64,000 nt of DNA from positions 248,001 through 312,000 of the forward strand of contig NZ_LMHS01000003.1 of NCBI RefSeq assembly GCF_001428485.1. Reading direction: 5' to 3'. How positions within the stretch are numbered: the stretch's first letter is position 1; each line of letters opens with the position of its first letter. The stretch comes from Microbacterium sp. Root180 (GTDB taxonomy: Bacteria; Actinomycetota; Actinomycetes; Actinomycetales; Microbacteriaceae). This document shows positions 7,892 through 16,792 of the stretch, piece after piece. The position numbers and the translations under genes were made by a program. The notes beneath the pieces were generated by a model, which saw only the letters and a list, made by a program, of their open reading frames with translations, made no database searches and had not been told where the DNA came from.

Positions 7892-8212
7892 CTATTCGTG
7901 CCCGACGACCTTCAGGCCGACGACGCAGCCGACGAGGCCGAGGATGAGAAGCATCTTCACGATCGAGAACGACTCGTCGCCCGTGATCATCGCGTACGCG
8001 ACGGTGAGGGATGCGCCGATGCCGACCCAGACCGCGTAGGCGGTGCCGGTGGAGATCTCGCGCATGGCCAGAGCCAGTCCGCCCATGCTCAGGATCAGGG
8101 TGACGCCGAAGATGATGGTCGGCCAGAGTTTGGTGAACCCCTCGGACCTGCCGAGGGCAGTGGCCCACACGGCCTCGAGAACGCCGGAAAGGATGAGGAT
8201 GACCCACGCCAT
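7892..8212 (-). CDS. SMR-family exporter, Gdx/SugE type
   Basis: A 106-residue protein with four transmembrane helices, the standard SMR size. The essential glutamate lies in helix 1 (VLEAVWATALG, Glu13), and helix 3 carries GTAYAVWVGIGA, as in SugE/Gdx guanidinium exporters rather than EmrE-type drug pumps. It would act as a homodimer exchanging protons for a small cation. The neighbours give no further clue. I searched the 200-bp upstream region for a guanidine riboswitch and found none I could support. Confidence 0.88.
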   Translation of the reverse strand: MAWVILILSGVLEAVWATALGRSEGFTKLWPTIIFGVTLILSMGGLALAMREISTGTAYAVWVGIGASLTVAYAMITGDESFSIVKMLLILGLVGCVVGLKVVGHE

Positions 8213-8338
8213 GACTGTGCTCCTGGCCAGTCTTGTCGCTTACCGGGTACTGATCCGTCGTCCGGGGATCCGGTCGGGGATCCGCATCCGACGTTACCCC
8301 ACCACCCTGCGCACCCCCTGTGCACCCCCGCCCCCCCA

Positions 8339-8405
8339 CTTGCCGAGAACGCACGAATGACCCGTTCAGGCCCCGCAAAGATGACGTTTGTGCGTTCTCG
8401 GCAAG
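8339..8405. repeat. Intergenic palindromic element, GAGAACG family (copy 1)
   Basis: CTTGCCGAGAACGCAC (8339-8354) and its exact reverse complement (8390-8405) flank 35 bp. It sits between two genes on the minus strand, upstream of the SMR gene's start and 13 bp after the CPBP gene's stop. The arm shares GAGAACGC with the element at 62000. Confidence 0.8.
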
Positions 8406-8418
8406 CGGCGGGGCGGGG

Positions 8419-9408
8419 TCAGACCAGGAACAGCCGGTCGAGCAGGCCCGGGTTGTGTGCGTGCACCAGCACGAGGAAGACGACGGCGTCGAAGAGCAGG
8501 TGGACCGTGACGACGTACGCGAGCGACCGCGTGCGCATGAAGATCCATCCCATGAGCAGCGCGAACGGGATGGTGAGCAGGGGTCCCCACGCCTGGTATC
8601 CGAGCTCCCACAGGAACGAGACGAACACCACCATCTGCAGCACGTTCGCCTGCCAAAACGGGAAGTGCCGGCGCAGCAGTGCGAAGCACGTGCAGATGAA
8701 GAACAGCTCGTCCCAGATTCCGACCGCGCCGACACCCACGAACAGCCGCGCGATGAGGTCGGGGGTGTTCACCACCGGCCAGTTCAGGTACACGCCCGAC
8801 GTGATGAAGTAGAACGGCAGGATCAGCCAGCCCAGCACGAGCACCGCGGCCAGCCACGACCACTGGAACGCGTTCCACCGGCCGCCCCCGCGCCACGGGA
8901 ACCGGATCGCATGATCGCGATACACCCACCGTGAGATGACGTACGGCACCGCGACCGCTCCCCCGAGCACGACCCCGAACCGCACGATCGACAGATCGTC
9001 GAGCTTCGCCTCGAGCGGGATCGAGCTCACGATCAGCAGGCCGATCGCGATGAGCGAGAGATCGCGCACGATCGACGGGGGCCGGATGCCGCGCTCCGCC
9101 GTGTCCTCCCGTTCGAGTGTCCGAGACACGCCGTCGCCGTCGCGATCCGACGGCGTGTCGTGGCCACTCGACGACCGGGGCGCGGCCGGTGCGGCTGCGG
9201 CCGGCGGGGCGATCGGCCGGCGGGCAGCATCCGCGCGCTCCAGCGCAACCGCGATCGCGAGCCCCGCGGCCAGCAGCACCCAGCCCACCCACGGAACACG
9301 CAGCACGAAGAACGCCGGCGCCGCAAGGCACACGAGGAGGGCGGGCGCGAGCCGCCACGACCACGCGGGCAGCGTCGCGACGGGGGCGGCGGCGGGGTGG
9401 GCGGGCAT
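8419..9408 (-). CDS. CPBP-family intramembrane protease-like protein
   Basis: 329 residues with about eight membrane helices and a proline/alanine-rich cytoplasmic insertion (about 66-100). The C-terminal 150 residues match the CPBP/CAAX-protease (Abi) domain. Its first motif is degenerate: WDELFF (about 228-233) stands where EExxxR is expected, so one acidic residue is kept but the second Glu and the Arg are missing. The later conserved histidine region (VVTVHLLFD) is present. The protein may therefore be a weak or non-proteolytic member. Its stop is 13 bp from a palindromic repeat. Confidence 0.78.
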   Translation of the reverse strand: MPAHPAAAPVATLPAWSWRLAPALLVCLAAPAFFVLRVPWVGWVLLAAGLAIAVALERADAARRPIAPPAAAAPAAPRSSSGHDTPSDRDGDGVSRTLEREDTAERGIRPPSIVRDLSLIAIGLLIVSSIPLEAKLDDLSIVRFGVVLGGAVAVPYVISRWVYRDHAIRFPWRGGGRWNAFQWSWLAAVLVLGWLILPFYFITSGVYLNWPVVNTPDLIARLFVGVGAVGIWDELFFICTCFALLRRHFPFWQANVLQMVVFVSFLWELGYQAWGPLLTIPFALLMGWIFMRTRSLAYVVTVHLLFDAVVFLVLVHAHNPGLLDRLFLV

Positions 9409-9420
9409 AGGGGCTCCGGA

Positions 9421-10740
9421 TCAGGCGTCGAGGGGATGGGCGATCTCGTCGCGCGCCATGCCCGCCACGATATAGGCGATGGCGCCGAGGAAGAGCGGGA
9501 TGGTGCCCGCCGCGATGAAGATGATCTCGACCGGGACCACTTCGGCGAGGGGGCCGGCGAGCGCCATCGAGAGGGGCATCAGCGCGAGCGAGACGAAGAA
9601 GTCGAGGCTCGACACGCGCCCGAGCATGTGTCGCGGCACACGCCGCTGCAGGAGCGTGCCCCAGATCACGTTGCCGTAGCTGAATCCGAAGCCCACCAGG
9701 AACAGGCAGAGCCCCATGACCCAGTACTGATGCGTGATGCCCACGATCGCGAACGGCAGGGTGCTCACGCCCCAGACGCCCATCATCGCGGTGAGGTACC
9801 GGCGCGGCAGTCGCATCGACGACACGAAGATCGACCCGAGCACGCCGCCGATGCCGTAGATGGCCAGGAGGAAGCCGAACAGACGCGGATCCTCGCCGAT
9901 GCGGTCGCGGGTCACGAACGGCAGGAGCACCTCCTCGGGGCCGATGAAGACGAGCACCCAGCCTGTCGCGAACAGCAGCGTCCACAGCAGCCACGGCGTG
10001 CGCACGGTGAAGACGACGGCCTCCCGCAGGTCGTGGAGCACTCCCCGCACTCCCGCCGGCGTCTCACGCGACTCCCCGGCAGCGGCCGCCGGCTCGGGGC
10101 GCACGAAGAGCAGCAGCACGAGGGCGATCGCGTACGCGGCCACCACGCCCCAGGCCGCGTGCGCGGGGGCGAGCACCGCCGCCACGAGCACGCCCGCCGC
10201 GGCGGGCCCGGCGGCCTGCTGCAGCGCCGGACGGATCGCCCCCTCGAGCCCGTTGGCGGCGAGCAGCTGCGCAGGCGGCAGGATGCGCGGAAGGATCGCG
10301 CTGTAGGCGGGGAAGAAGAATCCGGCGCCCGCACCGAGCACGAACGCGACGATCGCCAGGTGCGGGATCGCGACGGGGCCGAGCGTGCCCGCCACCGCCA
10401 CCGAGGTGATGGCCAGCAGGTCGGTGAGCGCGACGATGCGCAGCAGGATGCGCCGTGGGATGCGATCGGCGGCGATGCCGCCCGGAATCGCGAACGCCAG
10501 GAGCCCGACCGCGTTCGCCGCGGCGACGACGGAGAGGTCCACGGGTCCGCCGCCCGAATCGATGACCGTGTAGACCATGACGACGGCCCACATGCCGGCG
10601 GCGAAGATCGCCAGCACGACGGCACCGAACAGCATGCGGAAGTCGCGGTGACCCAGCGGCCGCACGAAGCGCCACGGGTCGCGCCGCGCCGGCGCAGCGC
10701 CGACGGGAGTCTCGGCCCGAGCGGGGCCCTCCCCGCTCAT
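9421..10740 (-). CDS. MFS transporter
   Basis: A 439-residue protein with twelve predicted membrane helices and the MFS loop 2-3 motif (GGIAADRIPRRILL). It resembles the MFS_3/enterobactin-exporter-like group that exports small molecules. I chose the ATG at 10740, which overlaps the trmB stop by 4 bp (ATGA); the frame is open further upstream only because it runs inside trmB. The coupling to trmB looks like transcriptional convenience. The substrate is unknown. Confidence 0.86.
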   Translation of the reverse strand: MSGEGPARAETPVGAAPARRDPWRFVRPLGHRDFRMLFGAVVLAIFAAGMWAVVMVYTVIDSGGGPVDLSVVAAANAVGLLAFAIPGGIAADRIPRRILLRIVALTDLLAITSVAVAGTLGPVAIPHLAIVAFVLGAGAGFFFPAYSAILPRILPPAQLLAANGLEGAIRPALQQAAGPAAAGVLVAAVLAPAHAAWGVVAAYAIALVLLLFVRPEPAAAAGESRETPAGVRGVLHDLREAVVFTVRTPWLLWTLLFATGWVLVFIGPEEVLLPFVTRDRIGEDPRLFGFLLAIYGIGGVLGSIFVSSMRLPRRYLTAMMGVWGVSTLPFAIVGITHQYWVMGLCLFLVGFGFSYGNVIWGTLLQRRVPRHMLGRVSSLDFFVSLALMPLSMALAGPLAEVVPVEIIFIAAGTIPLFLGAIAYIVAGMARDEIAHPLDA

Positions 10741-11474
10741 GACCGGGGCAGGCGGCGGTACGAGAGATCCCGGATGTCGCGACCGACGCGGGCGCCCTTG
10801 CGCTCGAACGCCGTCAGCACCCGGCCGTCGAACCGGGGTGCCCATTCCCCCTCGAAAGCGGCCTCGAAGTCGGCGGCACCGTCCAGGACCGTGCGCATCT
10901 GGAGGGCGTAGTCCTCCCAGTCGGTGGCCAGGCGCAGCATCCCGTCGTCCGCGAGCGCGTGCGCCGCGAGTGCGGCGAACGAGGCGGTCACGAGCCGGCG
11001 TTTCGTGTGCTTCTTCTTGTGCCACGGGTCGGGGAAGAACACCCACAGCTCGGCGACGGATGCCTCGGGCAGGAGATGCTCGAGCACCTCGGGCGCGTTC
11101 GCCTCGACCAGGCGGAGGTTGCGCGCGCCGGCCTTGTCGGCGTCGAGCATGGTGCGCGCCAGCCCTGCACGGAACACCTCGATCGCGAGGAAGTCGGTCT
11201 CGGGTCGCGAGGAGGCGGCGTGGACGATCGCGTGGCCCTGCCCGGAGCCGATCTCGACGACCAGCGGCGCGGTGCGGCCCCACACCACGGCCGGGTCGAT
11301 GGCCGAGCCGGGGCGGATGCTCGTCGCCGCCAGGTCACGCGGCGATTCGATGACGTACTGCGGTGCGAGCTCGATCCACGCGCGGTCCTGCGCCTCGGAC
11401 ATGCGTCCGCTGCGCCGCACGAACGACACCGGATGGTCGCGGAAGGTGCGGGGCGCGGGTTCGAGATCGGACAC
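10737..11474 (-). CDS. trmB: tRNA (guanine-N7-)-methyltransferase
   Basis: A 245-residue enzyme that methylates N7 of G46 in tRNA with S-adenosylmethionine. Visible motifs: the SAM-binding VEIGSGQGHAIV (about 67-78) and the TrmB signature VFFPDPWHKKKHTKRR (about 141-156). The GTG at 11474 is favoured because a -10 box TACGCT (11486-11481, minus strand) ends exactly 6 bp before it, the leaderless arrangement common in this window. An internal ATG at 11402 would cut 24 residues. It is coupled to the following MFS gene by a 4-bp overlap. Confidence 0.93.
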   Translation of the reverse strand: MSDLEPAPRTFRDHPVSFVRRSGRMSEAQDRAWIELAPQYVIESPRDLAATSIRPGSAIDPAVVWGRTAPLVVEIGSGQGHAIVHAASSRPETDFLAIEVFRAGLARTMLDADKAGARNLRLVEANAPEVLEHLLPEASVAELWVFFPDPWHKKKHTKRRLVTASFAALAAHALADDGMLRLATDWEDYALQMRTVLDGAADFEAAFEGEWAPRFDGRVLTAFERKGARVGRDIRDLSYRRLPRS

Positions 11475-11539
11475 GTTCCCAGCGTATCCGGGCGTTTCGT
11501 CTCGCTTCGCTCGCTCAACGACCGAGGGGCCGCGAAACG

Positions 11540-12376
11540 TCAGGAGGTGACGAAGTCGATGAGCTCCTCGACGCGGCCGAGGAACGCGGGCTCGAGGTCG
11601 CGGTAGCTGTTCACCGACGCGAGGATCCGCTGCCAGGCGCGGGCGAGGTCGGCCTGATCGCGGGCGGGCCAGCCCAGGCCCCGGCACACGCCGACCTTGT
11701 AGTCGATGCCGCGCGGCACCTCGGGCCAGCGCTCGATGCCGACCGCACGGGGGGTGACGCACTGCCACACGTCGATCCACGGGTGGCCGACGATCCGCAC
11801 GTGTGCGCCGTGACGGCCGCGGCTGACGGCCTCGGCGATCCGCGACTCCTTCGACCCGGGAACGAGATGATCGACGAGCACGCCGTAGCGGCGGTCCGCC
11901 GAGGGCGGCTCCGCGTCGAGCGCGGCATCCAGCAGATCGATGCCCTGCAGGTACTCGACGACCACGCCCTCGGCCCTCAGGTCGTCTCCCCACACCTTCT
12001 CGACGAGCTCGGCGTCATGCCGGCCCTCCACGAGGATGCGGCTCGCCCGCGCCACGCGGGCCCGGGTCTCGGGTGCGGCGAACGAGCCGGATGCGGTCCG
12101 CTGGGGACCGGTCTTCGCCGGTGCGGCGGCAGGCGGTACGAGGACGACATCCTCCCCGTCGACGAGGAATCCCGCGCCCAGCGGGAACAGCCGCCGCCGG
12201 CCGTTGCGATCCTCGAGCTCGACCATGCCCGAGGAGAGGCCGACCACGGCGCCGCAGAATCCGTCGTCCGCCACCTCGACGACGACGTCGCGGGATGCCT
12301 CGACCCGAGCGAGCTGCCGGGTGCCGTGCGTGCGCCATCCTGACGCCAGCACGTCCATGCCGTAGCGATCGTCCAT
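11540..12376 (-). CDS. DUF3097 domain-containing protein
   Basis: 278 residues matching the actinobacterial DUF3097 family. The N-terminal third is beta-rich, and the rest includes conserved stretches such as ILVEGRHDAELVEKVWGDDLR and a central DHLVPGSKESRI. The ILVEGRHDAE segment resembles the acidic motif of TOPRIM domains, which suggests nucleic acid metabolism, but this is inference. GGAGGG precedes the ATG and a TAGCCT -10 box lies about 18 bp upstream. It is a single gene beside trmB. Confidence 0.8.
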   Translation of the reverse strand: MDDRYGMDVLASGWRTHGTRQLARVEASRDVVVEVADDGFCGAVVGLSSGMVELEDRNGRRRLFPLGAGFLVDGEDVVLVPPAAAPAKTGPQRTASGSFAAPETRARVARASRILVEGRHDAELVEKVWGDDLRAEGVVVEYLQGIDLLDAALDAEPPSADRRYGVLVDHLVPGSKESRIAEAVSRGRHGAHVRIVGHPWIDVWQCVTPRAVGIERWPEVPRGIDYKVGVCRGLGWPARDQADLARAWQRILASVNSYRDLEPAFLGRVEELIDFVTS

Positions 12377-12542
12377 ATGCCCTCCGGATCGGAGAGGCTA
12401 CCCGCTGCGACCCCCGCCGACCGGGAGCGACCCGGGTTCTCGGCGAACACACACCGAGAGCGGATGCCGTGGGCTACCGTCGTATCCCCGGGCCTGAATA
12501 GACTCGCCCGAGGGGAAGGTCCGAGTCCCAGAGGGGGGATCG

Positions 12543-14564
12543 ATGCGACTGCGCTGGGCTGCGGCGGTGGCGTCCGCTGCGGTGGTCGCGGTCACCGCGA
12601 TCGCAGGTTCCGCCGCGCTCGCGACCCCGCCCGTCTCGCTCGGATCCGGCTACGTCCTCGATGAGGTCGACGTGCTCTCGCCCGCCGAGGAGGCGGAGGC
12701 GCAGCAGCGGCTGGAGCAGCTGAAGGCCGACACCGGTCTCGACCTGTGGGTCGTGTACGTCGACGACTTCACCGACCCTTCCGGCGCGGAGGCCTGGGCG
12801 ACTCAGACCGCCCAGGACAACGGTCTCGGCCCGACGCAGTACCTGCTCGCGGTCGCGACGGATGCGCGGCAGTACTACCTCTCGGCCGACTCCGCCGGAC
12901 CCCTCTCCGAGGACCAGATCGCGACGATCGAGCAGGAGCGCGTGCAGCCCGCCCTGCAGCAGAACGATTGGCTCGGCGCCGTCGACGCCGCTGCGGACGG
13001 CATGACCGACGCCGAAGGCGGCGGTGCGGGGTCCGGCGGCGGCTCGAACTGGTTCACCTGGCTGCTGGTGGTCGTGGTCATCGGCGTCGGAATCGTGCTG
13101 CTCGTGATGTTCCTGCGGCGGCGTAGGAAGGGCGGCCAGGTCGCCGGCGGCGCGGGCGGGCCGGCGGTGCCGCAGGTGCCGCTGGAGGACGTCGAGCGGC
13201 AGGCGGCATCCGCTCTCGTCGACACCGACGACGCCCTCAAGACGAGCGCGCAGGAGCTCGGGTTCGCGAAGGCCCAGTTCGGCGATGCCGCCACGGTCGA
13301 GTTCGAGCAGGCGCTCGCGCAGGCCCAGGCGAACCTCGACGAGGCCTTCACGCTCAAGCAGCAGCTCGACGACGCCACCCCCGACTCCGAGCAGGACACG
13401 CGGGCGTGGAATGAGCGGATCATCGCCCTCTGCGACCAGGCCAACTCCCTCCTCGACGAGAAGGCCGCGGACTTCGACGAACTGCGCAAGCTCGAGCAGA
13501 ACGCGCCCGAGGCGCTCGCCCGCGTCGAGACCGAGAAGGCGAAGGCCGAAGCCGCCCTCGACGCCGCGGCAGCCCGTCTGCAGACCCTGCGCTCGTCGTA
13601 TGCACCCGAGGCGCTCGCCACCGTCGCCGACAACCCCGACCAGGCGCGCCAGCGACTCGCGTTCGCGGACGAGCAGCTCGACGCCGCACGGGCCGCGATC
13701 GGCGCCGGCTCCGGCGGCGAGGCCGCCGTCGGCATCCGGGCCGCCGAAGACGCGGTCGGCCAGGCGACCCTTCTGGAGGACGCGATCGGAAAGCTGGCCG
13801 ACGACCTCGCCCAGGGCGAGCAGAGCGCGGCCGCGCTGATCGCCGAACTCGAACAGGACGTCGCCGCCGCGCGCGGACTCCCCGACCCCGACGGGCGCAT
13901 CGCCGCCGCGATCGCCGCGACGGTGCAGCAGATCGAGGCCGCGAAGGCCAATCTCTCCGGTCCGGCCAAGCGCCCGCTCGTCACCCTGCAGAGCCTCGAG
14001 GCGGCGAACCAGCAGATCGATTCCCTCGTGCAGGGGATCCGGGATGCCGAGGCCCAGGCGCAGCGCGCGCGACAGATGGTCGGGCAGCTCATCATGCAGG
14101 CGCAGGCGCAGGTCTCGACGGCGGAGGACTACATCACGTCCCGGCGCGGTGCCGTCGGCGCCGAGGCGCGCACCCGCCTCGCCGAGGCCGGTGCCGCGCT
14201 CGTGCGCGCCCAGCAGCTGCAGGCGAGCGATCCCGAGCAGGCGATGCAGCATGCGCAGCGGGCCGATCAGCTCGCGGGGCAGGCGATCGAGCACGCGCAG
14301 GGAGATGTCGGCGCGTTCTCCGGCGGCGGGATGCTCGGCGGCGGCCAGTCCCAGGGCGGCGGCAACGGCGGCGGGATGCTCGGAGCAGTGCTCGGCGGCA
14401 TCCTGATCAATTCGATGATGGGCGGCGGGGGCGGCGGCTCGTCCGGCGGCCTCGGCGGCGGGCTGGGCGGTATGCTCGGCGGCTCCTCGGGAGGCGGCGG
14501 CATACGTCCCGGAAGCTTCGGAGGCGGGGGCACCCGTGCCCGCCGAGGAGGTGGCCGCTTCTGA
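12543..14564 (+). CDS. TPM-domain membrane protein with long coiled coil
   Basis: A 673-residue protein with a secretion signal (about 1-27), a TPM domain (about 35-150; TPM_phosphatase/YgcG type) outside the membrane, and one membrane helix (about 170-192). A long alanine/glutamine-rich coiled coil (about 220-570) and a glycine-rich C-terminus (about 580-670) follow. A PspA protein gene comes 77 bp downstream on the same strand; this TPM-PspA pairing recurs in actinobacteria and points to envelope maintenance. The ATG has a GAGGGGGGA site. A -10 like TAGACT lies at 12499-12504. Confidence 0.85.
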   Translation: MRLRWAAAVASAAVVAVTAIAGSAALATPPVSLGSGYVLDEVDVLSPAEEAEAQQRLEQLKADTGLDLWVVYVDDFTDPSGAEAWATQTAQDNGLGPTQYLLAVATDARQYYLSADSAGPLSEDQIATIEQERVQPALQQNDWLGAVDAAADGMTDAEGGGAGSGGGSNWFTWLLVVVVIGVGIVLLVMFLRRRRKGGQVAGGAGGPAVPQVPLEDVERQAASALVDTDDALKTSAQELGFAKAQFGDAATVEFEQALAQAQANLDEAFTLKQQLDDATPDSEQDTRAWNERIIALCDQANSLLDEKAADFDELRKLEQNAPEALARVETEKAKAEAALDAAAARLQTLRSSYAPEALATVADNPDQARQRLAFADEQLDAARAAIGAGSGGEAAVGIRAAEDAVGQATLLEDAIGKLADDLAQGEQSAAALIAELEQDVAAARGLPDPDGRIAAAIAATVQQIEAAKANLSGPAKRPLVTLQSLEAANQQIDSLVQGIRDAEAQAQRARQMVGQLIMQAQAQVSTAEDYITSRRGAVGAEARTRLAEAGAALVRAQQLQASDPEQAMQHAQRADQLAGQAIEHAQGDVGAFSGGGMLGGGQSQGGGNGGGMLGAVLGGILINSMMGGGGGGSSGGLGGGLGGMLGGSSGGGGIRPGSFGGGGTRARRGGGRF

Positions 14565-14641
14565 CCCGATCCGCCCCGCCCGCCCAGGCCTCACGCACTC
14601 AACGACGTACCCGCAGTTCTGTCCGATAGGAAGGAAATCCC

Positions 14642-15403
14642 ATGGCGAAGCAGTCCATCTTCGGTCGCATCTCGACCCTCATGAAGGCCAACATCAACGC
14701 ACTCCTCGACTCCGCCGAGGACCCCCAGAAGATGCTCGACCAGCTCGTGCGCGACTTCTCCAACTCGATCGCGGACGCCGAGGCGGCGATCGCCGAGACG
14801 ATCGGCAACCTGCGCCTGCTCGAGCGCGACCACCAGGAGGACGTGCAGGCGGCCACCGAGTGGGGCAACAAGGCGCTCGCGGCGAGCCGCAAGGCGGACG
14901 AGCTGCGCACGGCCGGCAACACCGCCGACGCCGACAAGTTCGACAACCTCGCCAAGATCGCACTGCAGCGCCAGATCAGCGAAGAGAACGAGGCGCGCGC
15001 CGTCGAGCCCACGATCGCCTCGCAGACCGAGGTCGTCGCCAAGCTCAAGGACGGCCTCAACGGCATGAAGCAGAAGCTGGAGCAGCTGAAGTCGAAGCGC
15101 TCCGAGCTGCTCGCGCGCGCGAAGACCGCCGAGGCCCAGAACAAGGTCCACGACGCCGTCAAGTCGATCGACGTGATGGACCCGACGAGCGAGCTCGGCC
15201 GCTTCGAAGACAAGGTCCGCCGCCAGGAGGCGCTCGCGGCCGGCAAGCAGGAGCTCGCCGCTTCGAGCCTCGACGCGCAGTTCGAGAGCCTCGAGGATGT
15301 CGGGGAGCTGACCGAGGTCGAGGCGCGCCTCGCCGCCCTCAAGTCGGGCACCGCACCCGCGCAGGCGGCGATCGACGCGCCCAGCGCGCCGTACACGCCG
15401 TAA
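14642..15403 (+). CDS. PspA/IM30-family protein
   Basis: 253 residues, almost entirely coiled coil, beginning IFGRISTLMKANINALLDSA. This is the amphipathic N-terminal helix and first hairpin typical of PspA/Vipp1, ESCRT-III-like proteins that bind damaged inner membrane. The segment DSAEDPQKMLDQLVRD is the family signature. GGAAGGAAA lies before the ATG. It follows the TPM-domain gene, the likely membrane partner. A hairpin at 15416-15447 ends the unit. Confidence 0.92.
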   Translation: MAKQSIFGRISTLMKANINALLDSAEDPQKMLDQLVRDFSNSIADAEAAIAETIGNLRLLERDHQEDVQAATEWGNKALAASRKADELRTAGNTADADKFDNLAKIALQRQISEENEARAVEPTIASQTEVVAKLKDGLNGMKQKLEQLKSKRSELLARAKTAEAQNKVHDAVKSIDVMDPTSELGRFEDKVRRQEALAAGKQELAASSLDAQFESLEDVGELTEVEARLAALKSGTAPAQAAIDAPSAPYTP

Positions 15404-15415
15404 CGCCTGCTCTGC

Positions 15416-15447
15416 CGGAGGCCGTCGACCGAGGTCGGCGGCCTCCG
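15416..15447 (+). terminator. Terminator after pspA
   Basis: CGGAGGCCG (15416-15424) and CGGCCTCCG (15439-15447) form a 9-bp stem just after the pspA stop, followed by TCGTGTTC on the plus strand. Confidence 0.6.
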
Positions 15448-15512
15448 TCGTGTTCGCCGACGGCGTGGCATCACGAGTGCACGGCGACCGCGCGCTGCGA
15501 GAGGATGAGGGG

Positions 15513-16334
15513 ATGATGCGCTACCTCGTGGTCCCCCAGTGGCAAGGCAGCCCCTCGTCGCGGGCCATGCAGCTGATCGACGGCGCACAGGCCATCGCCG
15601 GCGACCTCCCCCGCGCGGCGACCACCGTGCTCGAGGTGCCCATGGAGGCCGGCGAGTCGCTGGGAACCGGCATCCATCGCCTCAGTGCGCTGCAGCGCGT
15701 GCGCGACCAGGTCACGGAGGCCCTCGTCGGCCACGACGAGCCCGTGCTGACGGTCGGCGGCGACTGCGGCATCGCCCTCGCGCCGGTCGCGCATGCCGTC
15801 GCGCGGGTTCCGTCGCTCGCGGTCGTGTGGCTCGATGCGCACCCCGACTTCAACACTCCCGACTCGTCCCCGTCCGGAGCCTTCGCCGGCATGGTACTGC
15901 GCGCCGTGATCGGCGACGGCGAGCCGGGGCTGGCGCTGCCCGGGGGCGCCGTCACGCCTGATCGCGTGTTCGTGGCCGGGGCACGCTCGTACGACGACGC
16001 CGAGCTCGACGCCGTCGGCGAGCTCGGGGTGACCGCGCTCACCGTGGACGCCCTCCGCGACCCCGGCGCCCTCGCCGCGGCCGTGCGCGCGAGCGGCGCG
16101 GACGGCGTCTACATCCACGTCGACATCGACGTGCTCGACCCCGCCGAGATCGCCGGCAACGCGCATCCCGAGCCGTTCGGGGTGACGGTGGCCGAGCTCA
16201 CGGCGGCGATCGCAGCCGTGCGCGCGGAGCTCCCCCTCGTGGGCTCGTCGCTCGCCGGGTACTCGCCCGCCTCGGTCGCCAGCGCCACCGACGACCTCGG
16301 CGCGATCCTGCGCGTCATCGGAGCGCTCGCGTGA
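15513..16334 (+). CDS. Arginase/agmatinase-family protein
   Basis: A 273-residue ureohydrolase-fold protein. The metal-binding motifs are present in order: GGDCGIAL (about 87-94), DAHPDFNTPD (about 109-118, DAHxD) and HVDIDVLDP (about 205-213, DxDxxDP). These bind the two manganese ions of arginase, agmatinase or formiminoglutamase. The substrate cannot be decided, and no arginine genes are near. I used the first ATG of the pair at 15513, after GAGGGG, rather than the longer open frame. Its stop overlaps the next gene by 4 bp (GTGA). Confidence 0.85.
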   Translation: MMRYLVVPQWQGSPSSRAMQLIDGAQAIAGDLPRAATTVLEVPMEAGESLGTGIHRLSALQRVRDQVTEALVGHDEPVLTVGGDCGIALAPVAHAVARVPSLAVVWLDAHPDFNTPDSSPSGAFAGMVLRAVIGDGEPGLALPGGAVTPDRVFVAGARSYDDAELDAVGELGVTALTVDALRDPGALAAAVRASGADGVYIHVDIDVLDPAEIAGNAHPEPFGVTVAELTAAIAAVRAELPLVGSSLAGYSPASVASATDDLGAILRVIGALA

Positions 16335-16789
16335 GTCCGATCCCCCCGCCCCCCGCCGGTTGGCGCGCGGCAGCCGAACGCGCGGTCGTGCGCGGACGCC
16401 GTGTCGACCGGCTGATCCCGTCGTTCCTGCTCGACTCCCCCGTGAGCCGTGCCGGGTACTGGTACGGCACCACCGTCGGCTGGGTGTGGGGGACGCTGTG
16501 GAGCACGGGCCGCGTCGAGAAGCGCGAAGGCCTGTGGGTGTTCCGTGGGATGCCGGGCTGGACCTTCGCGCGCGGCGGCGTGTGCGTGGGTGGATGCTTC
16601 CTCACCGGCGACGGTCGCGTCACCGACCGGCTGCTGCGGCACGAGGGCGTGCACAAGCGCCAGTGGGAGCGCTACGGCTTCCTCACGCCGCTGCTGTACC
16701 TTTTCGCCGGGCGCAACCCGCTGCGCAACCGCTTCGAGATCGAAGCGGGCCTCGAGGACGGCAACTACCTTCCCCGCGGGACCCGCTGA
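16331..16789 (+). CDS. Small conserved protein with an HExxH (zincin-like) motif
   Basis: A 152-residue protein coupled to the arginase-like gene by a GTGA overlap. I do not recognise an experimentally defined family; similar actinobacterial proteins are often named Fe-S oxidoreductase, but no cysteine cluster fits that. What is visible is RHEGVHKRQW (HEGVH, about 102-106) and then RFEIEAG (about 129-135), a spacing compatible with a zinc peptidase of HExxH...E type. Two cysteines sit at about 87 and 91, and one hydrophobic segment near 42-54. A metal-dependent hydrolase is a hypothesis only. Confidence 0.6.
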   Translation: MSPIPPPPAGWRAAAERAVVRGRRVDRLIPSFLLDSPVSRAGYWYGTTVGWVWGTLWSTGRVEKREGLWVFRGMPGWTFARGGVCVGGCFLTGDGRVTDRLLRHEGVHKRQWERYGFLTPLLYLFAGRNPLRNRFEIEAGLEDGNYLPRGTR

Positions 16790-16792
16790 GGA

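Noticed and set aside
8213..8338. Possible guanidine riboswitch upstream of the Gdx-type SMR gene
   Set aside because: Only one short hairpin (GATCC...GGATC with ACGA in the loop) is visible. Mini-ykkC needs two similar ACGR-loop hairpins, and the ykkC class I core motifs are absent.
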